DNA of 64,000 nucleotides from Phytoseiulus persimilis (Eukaryota > Arthropoda > Arachnida > Mesostigmata > Phytoseiidae). The stretch covers positions 27,668,211-27,732,210 of the forward strand of contig CM075104.1 of assembly GCA_037576195.1 (NCBI GenBank), read 5' to 3'. The number at the start of each line of letters is the position of its first letter. Position 1 is the stretch's first letter. Of this stretch, positions 11,608 to 25,179 are shown piece by piece. Both the position numbers and the translations under genes were made by a program. The notes under the pieces were generated by a model. That model was not told the origin of the DNA. It searched no databases and saw only the letters and a list, made by a program, of their open reading frames with translations.

Positions 11608-14600
11608 CTAAAGCGATAATGCAGGCACCTGAATGTATCGATAAATGTAAAGCCGATAGTCTTTCGAAGCAAGCACGACGCTGCCATCGTCCATGAGGGC
11701 AACGTCAAAACATTGCGCGTGTTTCACCTTGGATTCGAGCGCGTTCACGAGTTGGCCATCTTGAGTGAAAATGGTGATATTGAAATTGTTGTGATTGTCG
11801 GCTACCAAAATCTCACCCTGTTGGTTGATGCAGACACCTGTCGGGGAACAGAAACAGCTCAATATGCATTCAGTAAATTCGTCCATATCGAGATAAAGAT
11901 TTACTATCTTTTTCCAAATCTGAGATTCCTGGCGGAGACTCACCAATAGGGTAGTTCGTTACTCCCTCTCCTCCGATTTGACGGAGGAATACCCCATCGT
12001 AGTTGAAAACTTTGACGCAATGAGCTCTATTGTCCGAAATGAATATCTCTTGTTTGTCGTTGACGACTACGCCGTTCGGGAACTCCAGATGCTTGGAACA
12101 ACCAAACTTCTGCAAGACATTACCCGCTTGATCGAATATCAGAACGCGCATCACCTTGCATTCCACGACAATGATGCGGCCTTTGTTGTCCACAGTTATG
12201 CCTGAAAAGGGAGCGGGTCAATGCGAATGCCTGGTCCAACTCGATTCGTTCCTGGGCTCATGCATTCGTGAGGAATTCATGTGGAATTTTTTATAGACCC
12301 TGCCGCCTCCGAAACCTACCACGGGGATGCTGCAGAATGTTGGCACCGAATTTTCGCACAAACTGTCCGTATTGGTTATAGATTTGAATCTGATGGGTAG
12401 GACTGCGTTCCGTCACTATGATGTCCCCAGACGTTTTCACCACAGAGACTCGATTGGGATATAGAAGCTGGCCATCTCTTTTTCCGCATTCACCGAATTG
12501 GAACTTGAAGCGGCCTTCTTTATCAAAAATCTGTATGCGGTGGTTGTTCGTGTCAGCGACGATGATGTCGTTCTGCGCGTTGACGGCCACGCCTGAAGGT
12601 TCCGTGAACTGGCCCTCCATAACGCCGAACTCACCAAACTTGCAGTGATAGATCATCTTCTGACGCTTCAGTTGCGACTTGAGCGGGTAAGCTGAGGGCT
12701 GTCCGAATTTCGAACTCAAATCTACGGTAGGCGCTACGGTCACGGGAGAGACGCCCACCGTGGCACCGACGCCTACCGAGTCCGCTGTCATAGGGAAGTC
12801 CGCAGTGGGGATCGCGTTCGTTCCCGGCATGAGCGACGAGTTGAATATGTCGCCGCAGCCTCCCGTCGACCATTTTTCGTACGGGTTGAGATCGAGTGAG
12901 GTGGAGAAGGGACCCAGACTACTGGCTGATGAGAGTCGCTTCGTCAGAGTGGAGGAGTCGAAGATCGACTGCAAAGCAGCGGGGTTCGAGGGAGCAATGG
13001 ATGAGGAGAGCGTATTGCTGTATGAATTCGAGAGACACATCGATCCCAGCGAGGTGATGTTGTTCGGATTAGACGAGTACATTGGATTCGCCACCGATAT
13101 AACTTGCTGATTCGACGATTGGGCCGACGAGGAGGAGGACAACGATCCCATCGAGTGCGTATTCATCGTGAGTCGCTCACCGCCGATCACACCTCCGTTC
13201 GGTCTAGCGATGGGCGGGATCGGTTTCGCCACCGACATCACAGTGCCCATCTCGACGCCGTTGGCGGAACTGACGGCGTTGCTTCCCGAAGATGGGAGCG
13301 CCTGCGATGCGGCGTCGCTCTGTTTGATGTAACCGAAGGTGACGCGTACAGCGGCTTGTATAGCTTGGTAGTTCGAAGCGAATTCGAGGTCCATGTTATC
13401 CATCGAGTTGATGTCCGGCTGGTACGAGAGAATGTTCTGGAATTTCGAGTCCAGCAACTGCTTGAAAACCATTATTTCCGTGTTTGATGAGAATTTCGTC
13501 AGTCGTCCAACGAACTCCGAAACCCTGTTGATTTTGTCGACGATATCCTGAACGTTCTTCTGAAGCACGTTTAGGTTCAGCGCGTTCGTATTGTAGATGT
13601 TCTCGAGATCTTTCAGAGTTTCCTGACGTCGTTCCTCGAGCAGCGAGCGGTAGAATTGGAAGGTTGCTCCAACTTCGCTCTGCGCCTTGTGATAGGCCAT
13701 CTGAAGTCTGCTTTGGGTTTGCTCGACAGTCTTGAGAGAGTTCTTGAGCTCGCGCGTCTTGAGACGTCCCTCCTCTATGAGATGAGTTAGGCCTTCGACG
13801 TGCTTCGGAGCTATCTCTGTCAAGAGGTCGAAATCGTGTAAGCCTTTCGGATGGTCAAGCAATGTACACTCGTTGCAGATGGGCAAGTTGCACGTGTGAC
13901 AGAAGAAGTTGAGGGACTCGTTTTTGTGGCGCAGGCAGGATACGGGTTTCTCAGGCTTAAGCTCGCCACCTGCGGACGCGTCCTTCGACCTCTGCAACTC
14001 GCATAGGGTCATCACTCTGTGACCTTCGAAGCAATGCATGAACTGGTGAGCCATAACGCAGTTAGGACATAAAAAGTTGGCGCAGTCAAAACAACGCGCA
14101 ATAGCCGCAGATTCTCTGCTTCTGCATGAAGTACAGGAGTGGGTCCCACTATCTAATGCAACGTTCTCCAACATGTTCGAAATGGCGTAATCGCTTAGGA
14201 GTCCCATTATGCCGGACGGCGGTAGCTGAGTCTCTGTTCCGCACTGCGGACATTTCACTTTGTCATTACAATCCTGCACCTAGAACGGAAACATATAGTC
14301 AGAGGCAGTTGAGGGCGGCCGCGGACAGAGTTCAATCAACGAGGACGCTCCCCTTCATTATTCAGAAACCAAGCGTCGAGGAAGAGTTTCCTTACCTTCT
14401 CGAGACATGGCTGACAGAATGTATGTAAACACGACAAAACCTTCGGAATAGTAAACGTATCATGACAGAGGCCACACTTCGTGTTCATTGTGGCCGGTTG
14501 ACCGGCGTTGCCCGTTCCGTTCGTTCCTTGAGTCATGGCAGGTAGCGGGGGTATATTTTCGTGTGGTGAGTCATTGCTGCCGAATGTTGGAGTTCCCGTC

Positions 14601-14665
14601 AGTGACGAAGACGGGGAATGCATGTTCGGTGAGCCCATCGAGGGACTGTCAAGGGAGAGTTTTAC
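11608..14665 (-). CDS. brat: Brat-type TRIM-NHL protein, copy 1 (5' end not found)
   Basis: Four coding exons, minus strand: 14396-14665, 12320-14279, 11944-12201 and 11608-11837 (stop), 905 codons plus an unlocated start. Domain order: C3HC4 RING (CGLCHDTFTIPKVLSCLHTF, then CPQCGTE across intron 1), two B-boxes (CTSCRSRESAAIARCFDCAN; CLRHKNESLNFFCHTCNLPI), a coiled coil, a Ser/Gly/Val-rich linker, and a C-terminal six-bladed NHL propeller starting KRQKMIYHCKFGEFGVMEGQ and ending near RLYIYRYIQ. The propeller and the linker motif EKWSTGGCGDIFNSSL are those of Drosophila Brain tumor, a cytoplasmic RNA-binding translational repressor that acts with Pumilio and Nanos to limit growth and fix neural fate. 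Unlike Drosophila Brat, a RING is present, so ubiquitin ligase activity is possible. The sequence stays open upstream of the 14665 acceptor, so the N-terminus is uncertain. Confidence 0.93.
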
Positions 14666-16734
14666 CTGTAAATAGAGTTGGGCGATTTTGTTCATTCGAG
14701 ACTCGAGAGTCATCTCACAAAAGGCGTCCATTTTCGGATCCCCGTCGTTCAACCTTCTCGCGATGCAATCAATGAACGGAATGCTTGATCGTATGGCCAC
14801 GTATCGCAACATCGGTGCGGATGTCCCTGAACCCAACTAACCATATCAGCGAATGCGACACATGTGCTTTGTGAATCCATGATTCGTTCTCCTTGTCGTC
14901 TCAAGACCCTATCAGAGCTGTCATTAATCTGAGCAAAAAATTCCCTCTCACAGGATCGTTTCCGGCGATCGGGGAGAATCCGTCCTTCTCAGCTAGTGTT
15001 CCACTTGGCGCATGGTAATTGCTCCTGCGTAGCGGGTGACTCAAGTGAGGATCACGACCGATCGATCAAGTCTAGAAGAGACTTTTCCGCGGAGTCAATC
15101 AAGCCATGAGTGATCGAACGCAAGACAGTCGACGAACTCCGAGACGGGAAACTGTCCGACTCCCAATGAACATCCTCCGACCAGGAGGTGTTGCGACCAG
15201 TCCGGTGAGTGATTATTCATCCGACTCCCCCGGAATTCGTTCACTGATACTCAAAGAAAATCACCTAAAACTCCGCAGTTCGGATTGTTCCCATGAGAAG
15301 AGAACGCCCTATCTCGGAATGATTCAATAGCTCAGTCTCTTCGTCAGCTCAATTAGCAATATTCGATCGAGCCAATCTTTGGAGGCAGTGGCTTTTGAGT
15401 CGGTGACGGTGCAGATGGAAATCAGGGTTTCCGTGCGCGGAGAATCTTGGGCTCAGGAAGTATGACTTTGACGGATTTCTTCGAAAATCAGGAGTCGTGT
15501 CTCGCGTTCCCAGGAAGTGTTGACCCAGGCGGAGGAGAAGCGTCGGAGGAAACGTCAGACGGCGAGATCCTCACTCGTATCTCAGCGTCGTCGCTCGGGA
15601 AGCTTATGCTCTGTGTCACGCGAATGTCACGCGGTTCCAGGAATCCGGGTGCGCAGTGAACCACTGACAGTCTGGCGGTTCCGAAGACGCTGACCGTAGT
15701 TTAGAGCTTAGATGAATCCGATGTCACACTTCCATCATCCTCGGTTGCTATTCGGGCTCGAGTAGCTGCCATGTACGAATTCAACATCGGGCAGAGTCAC
15801 TAATCGTTCACGCCCACCACAGATGCAGAGCCTGCCAGTCAGGCATACTGGCTGACGGATAGGCCAGCCAAAGCACACACACTCTCGGTTGGCACGCGCG
15901 GCATGCGGCGCACGACCGGTAACGACATTGGCGACGACATCTGGGAATGGACTCCCTGGCTCACATGGATACCAGAATCACAGATGACAACATTTCCAAC
16001 TCGTGTAAAGTAGAAATCGAGGAGAAAGTTCACATGAGGCGGGTGGGGGCGCAAGAAGCACGATTCTCGTCAAGTGCCTCACCATACGCCATTTTGAAAA
16101 AGGGAGGGTTACTTGTCTGCTTTTCCCCCCGAGTGCTTGCCCAGCCTCTTGTTTGCCGGTGAGCCAGCCGGCGCTACGGGGCCTCCGTTCTCTCCCACCT
16201 TGAATGTCCCCATCCCTGAGAGTTCTCCCACATTTGACTCTCTACTCTTCCGCGCCGTCCCTTTCTTCCGGCGAATTCACCGGTCGGGAACAGCGTTGCC
16301 GGTTCCGCCTCTGGACGACCCGAGCGTCCGTGAAACGATTGCAAGCTGAAGTTCGTTAGAGGAACGCAAGCCGTTCCTGGAGAGTGTTTCATGAGTTCTT
16401 TCAGCGCAGACGAAGCAACAATCGCATTATTGTCGTCAAACCACCTGGTGACAAGTTTTTCAGCGGATTGTTATCGACGAGCGACGCTTCCGGCTGCATT
16501 ACTTCACACATGTGCGTTCTGTACTCACGAATGGATCGTATCCACCGGAACATTGGCTGAGTGTAGACGGGCGATCGGCCGAATAGACGAAACGAAAAGA
16601 AACTGTGAAATGTACACTGTTCAAACCGGCCACCAGTGCAGCAGTTTCTGTATTTTCTATTAGCTCCAGTGTCTCTGGCCGGCTTCGGAGCCAGCTGTCG
16701 CAGCCAAGGAACGTCCGCTCGTTCGCTGGCTCGC

Positions 16735-16763
16735 TTGTTGGTTGGTTGGTTCGTTCGTTCTTT
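16735..16763. repeat. TTGG/TTCG tetranucleotide microsatellite
   Basis: Tandem TTGG units run into TTCG units (GTTGGTTGGTTGGTTCGTTC). It lies upstream of brat copy 1 among other short repeats. Confidence 0.7.
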
Positions 16764-19064
16764 CAGAACAAGCCGCCCAGCGAGCCAAGCGGCTGGCGGC
16801 CGAGCAACCCTGTTCGCGAGGGGGCCAACGCCTCCTCCGGTTCACTCTCTGACTTACTGACTGCCTGCCGCCTGTTGTTGTTGGCGCTATCGCCTGCCTA
16901 CCTACCGATGGTGCGTTCGGCGGACGACTCGATGGCACGAGAAACAGCCCCGACCGGACGCTTCGCGCAACAATGGAGCGTCGGCGCGGGTAAACGGCGA
17001 AAAACAATGCTTAGGAGAAATCAGTCAGAATTGAAGAACGCTGATTCACTCATTACTCGCGCGGAAAGCAGAATTTCGAAAAGCTGAGCGAGGCATCGTT
17101 CTTGACGATTCCAAAATGATCTCTCGATCCACGCTCGGCGCCCCCCTCCTCCCTTCCGCCACTCATATCTACAGGACTTTTGGTTACCAAGCCGCGGACG
17201 TATGTTCTGTCCTCTGCGTGACGAGACGTCGAAGCTCAAGGCGTCGATGTGCTCCTTCGTCTCCCATCGCACTTTTCACTTCACCCACGGTTATCCCAAC
17301 GATCAACGTCGATTGCGTCCGAAGGTGACGATGCAAGTGGGCGACGAGAGCCGCTTATCTGTTTTTTCGACACGCAAATGTCAAACAATGCCCGATGCCA
17401 ATGGAGGTAATAGTGGAATCAGTGGAATCCCAACCAGACTGAATAGACTCTGTCGAACGGCGCAACCCTGAGTACTTCTCCGCGCGAGCCCATGACAAGC
17501 TTTGTTGTCGGGACGAAACCGGACCGTGGCAAATGAAGTCGAACATTTCAGATAGGTCTCAGGGGTTGGCTCATTATCACTCATTGGGAGCTAACAATTC
17601 AACATGAGAACATCAGAAACCCTGATATGAGAATATAGAACCCATATCCGATCAGAAAATTACCCCACTTCCCCCTGATTCCCAGCTCCTCGGGCTCTCC
17701 TCTCATGGAAGTGCAGCGCGCTAGAGAGACGATCGCGACTCATGAAACTTCGCTAATCGCTAAAGAAGAAATGTTCTTTTGAATGTCGACCTGTACTTCT
17801 CTTATGATTTCAGGATCAGGCGGCATGAGTTATGATCCGTGTGTCGAGCGCTCACACCTGGGTCTTGGCCGCAGACAGGCTTCGAAGCGGGCGAGCTACG
17901 AGGGCGGGGTGAATCAGTACTGCAAAGCGGTCGGGGAGGAGGGGGGGGGGGTAGCGTCCTTTTGATTTCGCGCATGCGCTCCATGTCCCAAACACCGCTG
18001 ACCCTGAAATCCGAGCGTCCTCTTTTCGCGGACGCCTTCCATGGTTTCTCGGGGTGCTTGAACTCTCTCAGAATCCGCTGGCGTCTGGGCGCGAGGGGAA
18101 AAAAGCACAAATGGGAACAAACATCCATATGCTCCGGATCCAGCCATGATCCAAGACGCGACGGCCGATCCATCAGTAATTGAGATCAAAGCGGAGAAAT
18201 ATCAACGACAGGACTTTGGAATGGCGTTCTCCTCCGACCGACACCAGAAAGCATTGCTTGGAAAAATCTAACAGCGTGTCTTTTCTATTCTTCTCCTCAA
18301 AATTGTCTTTGGATGTTATGAATTTCGACTTACCATGAGATCAGTGTCGAGATGGCTCATCATTGCAAGTCCATCCATAGCAAGTGATTGGCCAGAAGTT
18401 GGAGCTCCTTGCGCAATGAGGATTTAAACGGTCGCACTTTTCAAGGGCTTTCGTGCTCCCACACGTACACAATGTAACCAATAACAGTAATTGCCTCCAC
18501 TGTTTTATTGCTTCACAATTGAGCACCGGTTGAAGCAGTCGACTTGAGTCTTTCGAGCAATCGGTCAATCGAGTCACAACCTTTGAGGGGATTCCACTGA
18601 CATCTGACTCAGAAACTGGGCTGGGCTGAGGTTAGCCTGTCAGTTTGTTGTTACCGAGCGGTTTGGTTGATAGGCTGATTAGATGGCCCCACCGTTTCCA
18701 GTCGTCGTTTTTTCTTGTGGACACGCAGAGCGAATTCTTCGAATAATGTGTCACTGTTTGAAGCACGGGAAGACAGACGAAAAGTCCGGCTTGCTTGAAA
18801 GAAATAAACTCCGTCAGCTCTGAGAATTGACGCTGGCTCTGTGTGTAGTGGACAGGGTAAGGAAATCGAGGAGCCGCAGGACAGGAGTTGTCAGCGAGGT
18901 CGCCTGGTGGGCGATACAATAATAAAAAGGAGGCAATACGTACGATTTCGACAGTTCGTAATAACTAATCGTTGACCTGCGTACGACGTTGTCGTTCACG
19001 CTGCCGTTTAGGTTGCGTAGGTCTTCTCGCTGGAGCGTTGGCTGACTAGCCAGCCGGCCGCTTG

Positions 19065-19354
19065 GTTCGCTTGCTTGCCTGCTTGCTTGCCAACAAGCGC
19101 GTCAGCGATGCTGGTGTGCAGCAAAGCAGGCCTCTCTTGAAGCGAGCCTGGATGCTTCTGCTCAGAGCCACTGGCAGCAGTAGCGACAGCTCCCCTCCAT
19201 CCGGCTCCAGAGCAAGCCTGCTATCCTACCAGCTAGCCAGTCTGGCTGGCTGCTCGCTCACTCTATCGCTCGCTCGCTTGCCTGCCTGCCTGCCAACCAC
19301 CAGAGGAACTGCTGCTGCTGCTGCCACTGCCGCCGCTGCCACTGCCGCCGCTGC
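19065..19354. repeat. Cluster of CTTG/CCTG/CTCG and CTG/CCG simple repeats
   Basis: Interrupted tetranucleotide runs (GCTTGCTTGCCTGCTTGCTT, later CTCGCTCGCTTGCCTGCCTG) are followed by a trinucleotide tract of CTG and CCG units at about 19309-19354. All share a C-T-G core, suggesting one decaying pyrimidine-rich repeat family. Confidence 0.65.
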
Positions 19355-20644
19355 TAGGGGGTACAGGGAGAGGAGGATCGAGCAGGCAGCGAGCTAGGCA
19401 GTTGAACAAGTAAGCTGCCGAAGCAGGCAAGCAAGCACGGGTGCTTCACCCACCCCACGAGAGTAGTAGGAGGGAGGAGGGAGGAGGTCATGGCTGTGCA
19501 GCTGACTCATTCCAACCACTTCAGGACCAACTGAGTCAGGATGAGAAAAAAGCGGGTTACACATGTGAAAAAAAAGCATGTTTGGCGTGAATCGACGCTG
19601 CCGATATCAACCATCGACGACGTGAGAACGCGTCTCTCCTGAGCACAATCCACTAAGGGGGGCAGTCACTATTTTAATGAGAGGAAGAAAGTCGAGGGCG
19701 TATACATGTTCAGACTAGCGCATCGCACCCTTGCAGCCCGCAGATGCTAGCATGAGATGAGCCACGAAACCGCTGGAGTTAACTCCTCGAACTCCGAGAC
19801 TTCCTTCCCAGAGTTCCACAGCGACCGCCGCTGTGCTCCGTCAGAGATTGACCATTTGGTTTTGTGTCAGCGCCCGGAACCTTCCGGAAATGTGTGATAA
19901 TCTCCTGAGGAACCTAGGTTGCGCCGATCCCGCGCATCTCATGCGCCAATTCCGTAGCCCATGCGTTCGAAGCACATGTCGCCGGCGGAAGCGCCCTGCG
20001 AACGTAGCGTTCGGAGATAACTGGGAAACCTCACTAGAGATGGCGGATTTCCCAAGCTTGGAATTCTTCTCAACTGACGCGGCGTCCTACACTGGAAAAT
20101 CATGATGCAAGCTCATTATTCGTTACCGAAATCAGCACCCCAGAATAGAAACAGGAGGCTCTAACCCCGAGTCAAGGAGCGTCGGAACCCTAAATTATCA
20201 AACTCGAACCCGCAAGATGAATGAGGCGTAGAAGTATCTTGGAACCTCCGAGGCAGTGTCTGTGTCCTTTGATTCCGCTCGAGGACCTCATACGCCGTGA
20301 GATATTCCAGAGTTGAGATAGCTCAGGGAGCTTCCTCAGTGTCATACAACATTATCCTGACTTGACCCCGAGGACGTCACTATCTTAAGTTCCTGGCGAT
20401 CAGGTTCACCGGCGGTCGGGCGAACTCTCCAGAGGCCTCTCTTGAGGAGTATCATGATAACTGGATCGGAAAATGATAATTACATCGAAATTCACCTAGA
20501 ATTCCGGAGTCACGAAGTTCTTCTTGGCTGTATATTTGATGTGTTTGACTCTCTTTTCTTACAAATGGAAGCTTCGTTTGAGTCCGCCTTCTCTTCCGTG
20601 ATGACTCATCGGGCGAGTTGGTCGGTCGGGACCAGGGTTCTCAG

Positions 20645-20675
20645 CCTGCCCGCCTGTCTGTCTGTCTGGCTGTGT
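20645..20675. repeat. TCTG tetranucleotide microsatellite
   Basis: Tandem TGTC/TCTG units (CTGTCTGTCTGTCTGGCTG) in gene-poor DNA between the brat copies. Confidence 0.65.
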
Positions 20676-23600
20676 GTTGGAGCGCGCCTGTGAGTGAGCC
20701 TGCGTCTAGCTCGACAAGGAGAGCTAAAGCACCCTCCGGAGAAAGCCGAGCGCTGGAGGAACAGGGTAGAGAATCATGCAGTCGAGCAGCAGAACTGGGC
20801 GTCGACGAGTAAGCGTTCGAAGGAAACACCAAAACACAAATGCGTTTCACAGGTTTTACAGGAGCCGGTTGCCGCCCCCTTTTCGCGGCTTTTCCACACA
20901 TGATCTGAATTGACTGCCGAGTTTTCTTGATGCGGTTGATTGTATCGATGGCAGTTTTTTTTTAAAGACCGGCAACCTCTGCGCCACAGAAGAGTTTCTG
21001 GTCAATGCTGCGAAGCCGGTAGACTCAGCTCCAGTTGTATATTCCTGAGCAAGCTCGCAGGTCAGAGAACCGCCCATATGAGCTCTTCTTGCATCAGTAC
21101 GCGGTGAAGAGAATGGCGAGCTTCCGAAACCGTTTCCCATTGACTCGAGCGCGTTCGAACATTACCTCATATCAATATGTACTTTATCTCGAATACTCAT
21201 CGGTTTGCTCATGATCGCAAAGAGCTCGGAACTTTCTCGACTCAAGCTGGCGCATGCGGGAGGCTGTCCAATCCGAAGCCGAATTTCAAGATGCATTGCA
21301 AGACCTGATGAGCTATAATCAGATCACTCCGCAGCGAGTGAATGAAACTGGCAATTAGACATAACCAGAATGGAGCGCGTAACAAAACTGGTTCAACCTG
21401 TATAATGATAGTTGATCCGATCACTGCTGCCATTGTACCATGATTACAGCGGACTCACATGAGCTTATGACGACGTCGCAGCTTCAAGGTTCATTGTGGA
21501 GCCCACTCCGGGACAACGCTGGTCACTTCCCAGCAACAGGACCACTTCACGGTAATAGAGGCGCGGCCGTGCAGCCGTGATCGTGATGACTTTTCGTCGC
21601 TATCCCACAGCGTGCACGGGCTTGAGGTGATGTTTTTTTCCCGGAATTCGCATACACGCTCATGCTTGAAGACAGCGGCTCGCACACTCTCGGAGCTTGC
21701 TCCACCCTCTGATCGACGGCTATCATCGCTGGAAATCCGGAATCTGCCATTCGATGAAACCTCAGCCCCTATCAGTTCTACTCTCAGTTCAAACAACTGC
21801 AGCTTGGAGAACAATGACTTGAACGTGAAGCAGACAATAATGCTTTATTCAATACAACCTCAACTACCGTTTTCGATAGTTTTACTGTCTTATGATATCT
21901 TGTTCGTTCTACTCGAGGAGAATATCATAGTGAAATTATGGTAAGAGCACAACAATCTGTAAAAACTAACACCAAAATAAAATGGGTGGGTAGGAAAACT
22001 GATGCCTGTCAATCGTATGCATTCAGCCCACTCTCCGAGGGGCTTTGACACTTCACTTCAGCATCATGTATGTAACATCCAAAATCTCTCCGTTTAGTTC
22101 GCCCGCGCACAGGCTTGCTATCGTTGGTAGGGTGTGTTGGGGCCGAAGAGTCGCGACCAACAACGACAATAAGGGCTAAATATTGAACGAAACTTTTATG
22201 AATATTCCTCCTATTGTTTAACGGAAACTCGCTCGGGAGTTGCTGTTTGTTCTGCCGACCGCTTGCAGCTCACTCTTTCAACCCAGAGTGAAGTCAATCA
22301 GCGCTTCGAGTCCGGAACGCTCGAACGGAAGCGTCTCGAGGCTGAATCCTGAAGTGCTGAGCGACGACGCAGATTGACTGGACCCTCCGTCCTCATCATT
22401 GGCTCTCGATTCTCGCCGTTCGCGGGGCGAACCAGTCCACGGAGAATCGAAACGGTGCGACCGTGTTTGGTGTATATGGGTCAGTGTACCCGTGCGATAA
22501 ACGACAGCATCAGAATCTGAACTGAGCCGGTAAACCAAGATCACCCTAACTACCTTGTTTTTACGGGGATTCCCTGTAGCCTAAAACGTCTTTCAATGAC
22601 ATCACTGAAACGAAATGTCTAACGGTCTTCAACCACGGTAGAATAAATATCGATGCCGTGAGTGGTGCAGGCGATCAGCTATCGGCAAGCTGGGCCCCGG
22701 CAAAATTGATTCTCCATAATGAACAGTAAGAGTGAAGTTGAATCAATGATGTACCGAACTCCGCCAGCACCTGACACAGATGAATGAGCGGCTCTTTTTC
22801 ATAATAATAATTGATAATCGTAATAATCAAAATAAATGTATTCATAATATTCGGTCATAGGTCGTGTGATTATTCACGCACTCGAAATCGCCCAACAGAT
22901 TTCAGGCAAGAAACAGAAAAGATTATAACATAACGAGGGATGATAAAGGCTGCCAAAACTTAGGTAGAACACACAACAAATCAGGAAGTAAGCAAAAATC
23001 AACTTTGGACAGCGCTTCGTCTCTGACATCATTGAAGTCGTCGCCTTCGTCGTCGTGAATCCACCACTGCTGCTGCTGTATGCTTCGTCATGTTACTTGG
23101 TGTTCAGCTCTCCCGTTCTGTATGATGCTTGGCGATTCCTCGGGCGATTCGTCGGGAGGAATAAGCTTCACACTACGGTTCGTCGTGAATTGCAGAATAT
23201 TCATACGCTTTAAGAGTATTAAATTGAGGCCCTCGGAACGAGGAGATACGATCGAGAGGGTAGAAGGTACAGTCATACACTCGCCGTAGCAGAACACAGG
23301 ATCTCACTTCGAGAACCCCGAGATTCTGAACTCAATCACCATATCAACCAGTTATGAAACAAGACCGAAGAGACATTTCGGTATCGAATGAGAGATCCAG
23401 ACCCCGACAGCAAGGACTCATCTTTCATCCAGAGTTTTCCTCTAATTCGGAAGATCAGTTGCCCCGCGTTGGTGACCGCGGTCAAAACGACCGAATCGAG
23501 GCAGAAAAGAGTGGGTTATGTACAGGGGAGTCCGATATTGCGGCCACACAGCCACAATCGCTGATAAAACTGATATTGAGCACCGACGCAGTAGGCCAGA

Positions 23601-25179
23601 GTTTTGGCCTGAACTCATCGGCCTGAACCAGCTATGCTTCCGAAACAAAACTCCAACGCAGCAGTCCCATAGCTCTGAACAACTCGGATTCACAGCCCTC
23701 AACGGCTACCCCAGTCACTCGGAGAATGGATCATTTGAAGGAGTCGTGTCGGTGGGGCCGTGCTCCTTCCTCGAATTAGAGCTCGGTCAACAGTCAAAGC
23801 AGCCACAGCGATGTTTGCGGTGAGAACCTTTCAAAAATCCAGCCACATCAGCAGAGCACACCATAATATCTATATTCCTCGACGCCGTTGAATTTGAGCT
23901 ACTGCTGAGATTGGCAGTTCTTTGAGGAATGCTTCAGATCGCGGAGTGAGCGGACGTATCCTTTTCCGTCGTACACACTTTTTGTGCAAAGATCATTCAA
24001 CAACGTGATTTTCGGAACAACAAATAGCAGCACCAGGGGTTATCTGGTCGATTAAGATCTGCACATGAGACTGGGAGGTAAAGAGAAGAAGATCATTGGA
24101 AATACTGACCGAGCAAATAACTACTTAGCCCGAGCATACATGCAGACAAACAGATCGACACACTGACGAGTAGAATAATTTCGGCGAACCAATGATTTAC
24201 AAAGTCAAAAGGTCCGCTTGGCCAAAGGCACCGATGCAATTTTCATTGGATCGTAGAATCAGCCAAGTGGGAAGAAGAAAACTCAACTTAACTTCTAGGA
24301 ACCATTCCGTTCGTCAACAACGTGTACCCTCCTACTTCAACGCCCATAAACACTACTCATCGGCAATCGTTTATGCAGGATGTGTTTGTTTTCGAAATCT
24401 GGTCACTCTTGGCATGAAAAAGAATTCTCGTATTCCACTTGCCCACAAAGGAATAAAACCATTCACTGGGATCAGATTCGAGTGGTCAAGATCGACGCTG
24501 CGAGGGCGTTAGCAGGGATCGTCATCGTCTTGCTTCCGTCAGAGTAGAGCCGAGGGCATGAAGATGTATCCGAGCGGAGATCTGGTGAGACGACGACAAG
24601 CGACGACCCGTAGGTTTGATCGAGCTGAACTTGTGAAGAGGCTTGATCATCATTGTTTCAGGGATTGTGGTCGTTTCGCCAATCGTCCTCGCCCTATTGC
24701 TCCTTGTGAAAGTCATATAGTTGGGGATGATACGAGTGGAAACATTCCGGGATATGGAAAAAAATAGCTCTCAATGTACGTTGCGTGTACGAGATGCATC
24801 GCATTGCTCCTTCGAGCAGTCTGTTCGGCTGAGTCTCAATTCGAACGGGGGACGTCGAGAATTGCTCGGAGGAAGCCATCGGTCAGGCATAATTCCGAGG
24901 GACGATGAATTAATTCCGAGTCCACGTGAGGACCGCGACGACCACAGATACTTGTATGTACTACAGTGATATATACTGGTGAATTTTCTAGTGCAAAAAG
25001 ATTGAGACAAACTAGTAATATAGCTAGACAGAGAGACTACCAGACAAGCGAATAAATGGACACACAGAGAAAACGACCGACGTACAAAATCGCTCGTCCG
25101 TCTTCTGTCTATCTGGCGTTCGCTCGATTCCGTCTTCAGTCTATGATATTTCGTTGAGGCGCAAATCTCTATCATCTAC

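Larger units (their letters stand above)
14666..25179. other. Long intergenic or 5' regulatory region between the brat copies
   Basis: About 10.5 kb without a recognisable protein gene. It probably holds the promoter and 5' exons of brat copy 1 and the 3' untranslated region of copy 2. Simple repeats are dense: tetranucleotide patches near 16735-16763, 19065-19095, 19255-19292 and 20645-20675, a CTG/CCG tract near 19309-19354, and a G run near 17940-17956. An AT-rich stretch at about 22795-22855 contains plus-strand AATAAA. Reading frames in the microsatellite parts are Leu/Ala/Cys-rich artefacts of the repeats. Confidence 0.4.

Noticed and set aside
12760-13487. Plus-strand frames of 116 and 127 codons
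   Set aside because: They are antisense shadows of the long linker and B-box exon of brat copy 1; the minus strand shows the conserved protein.
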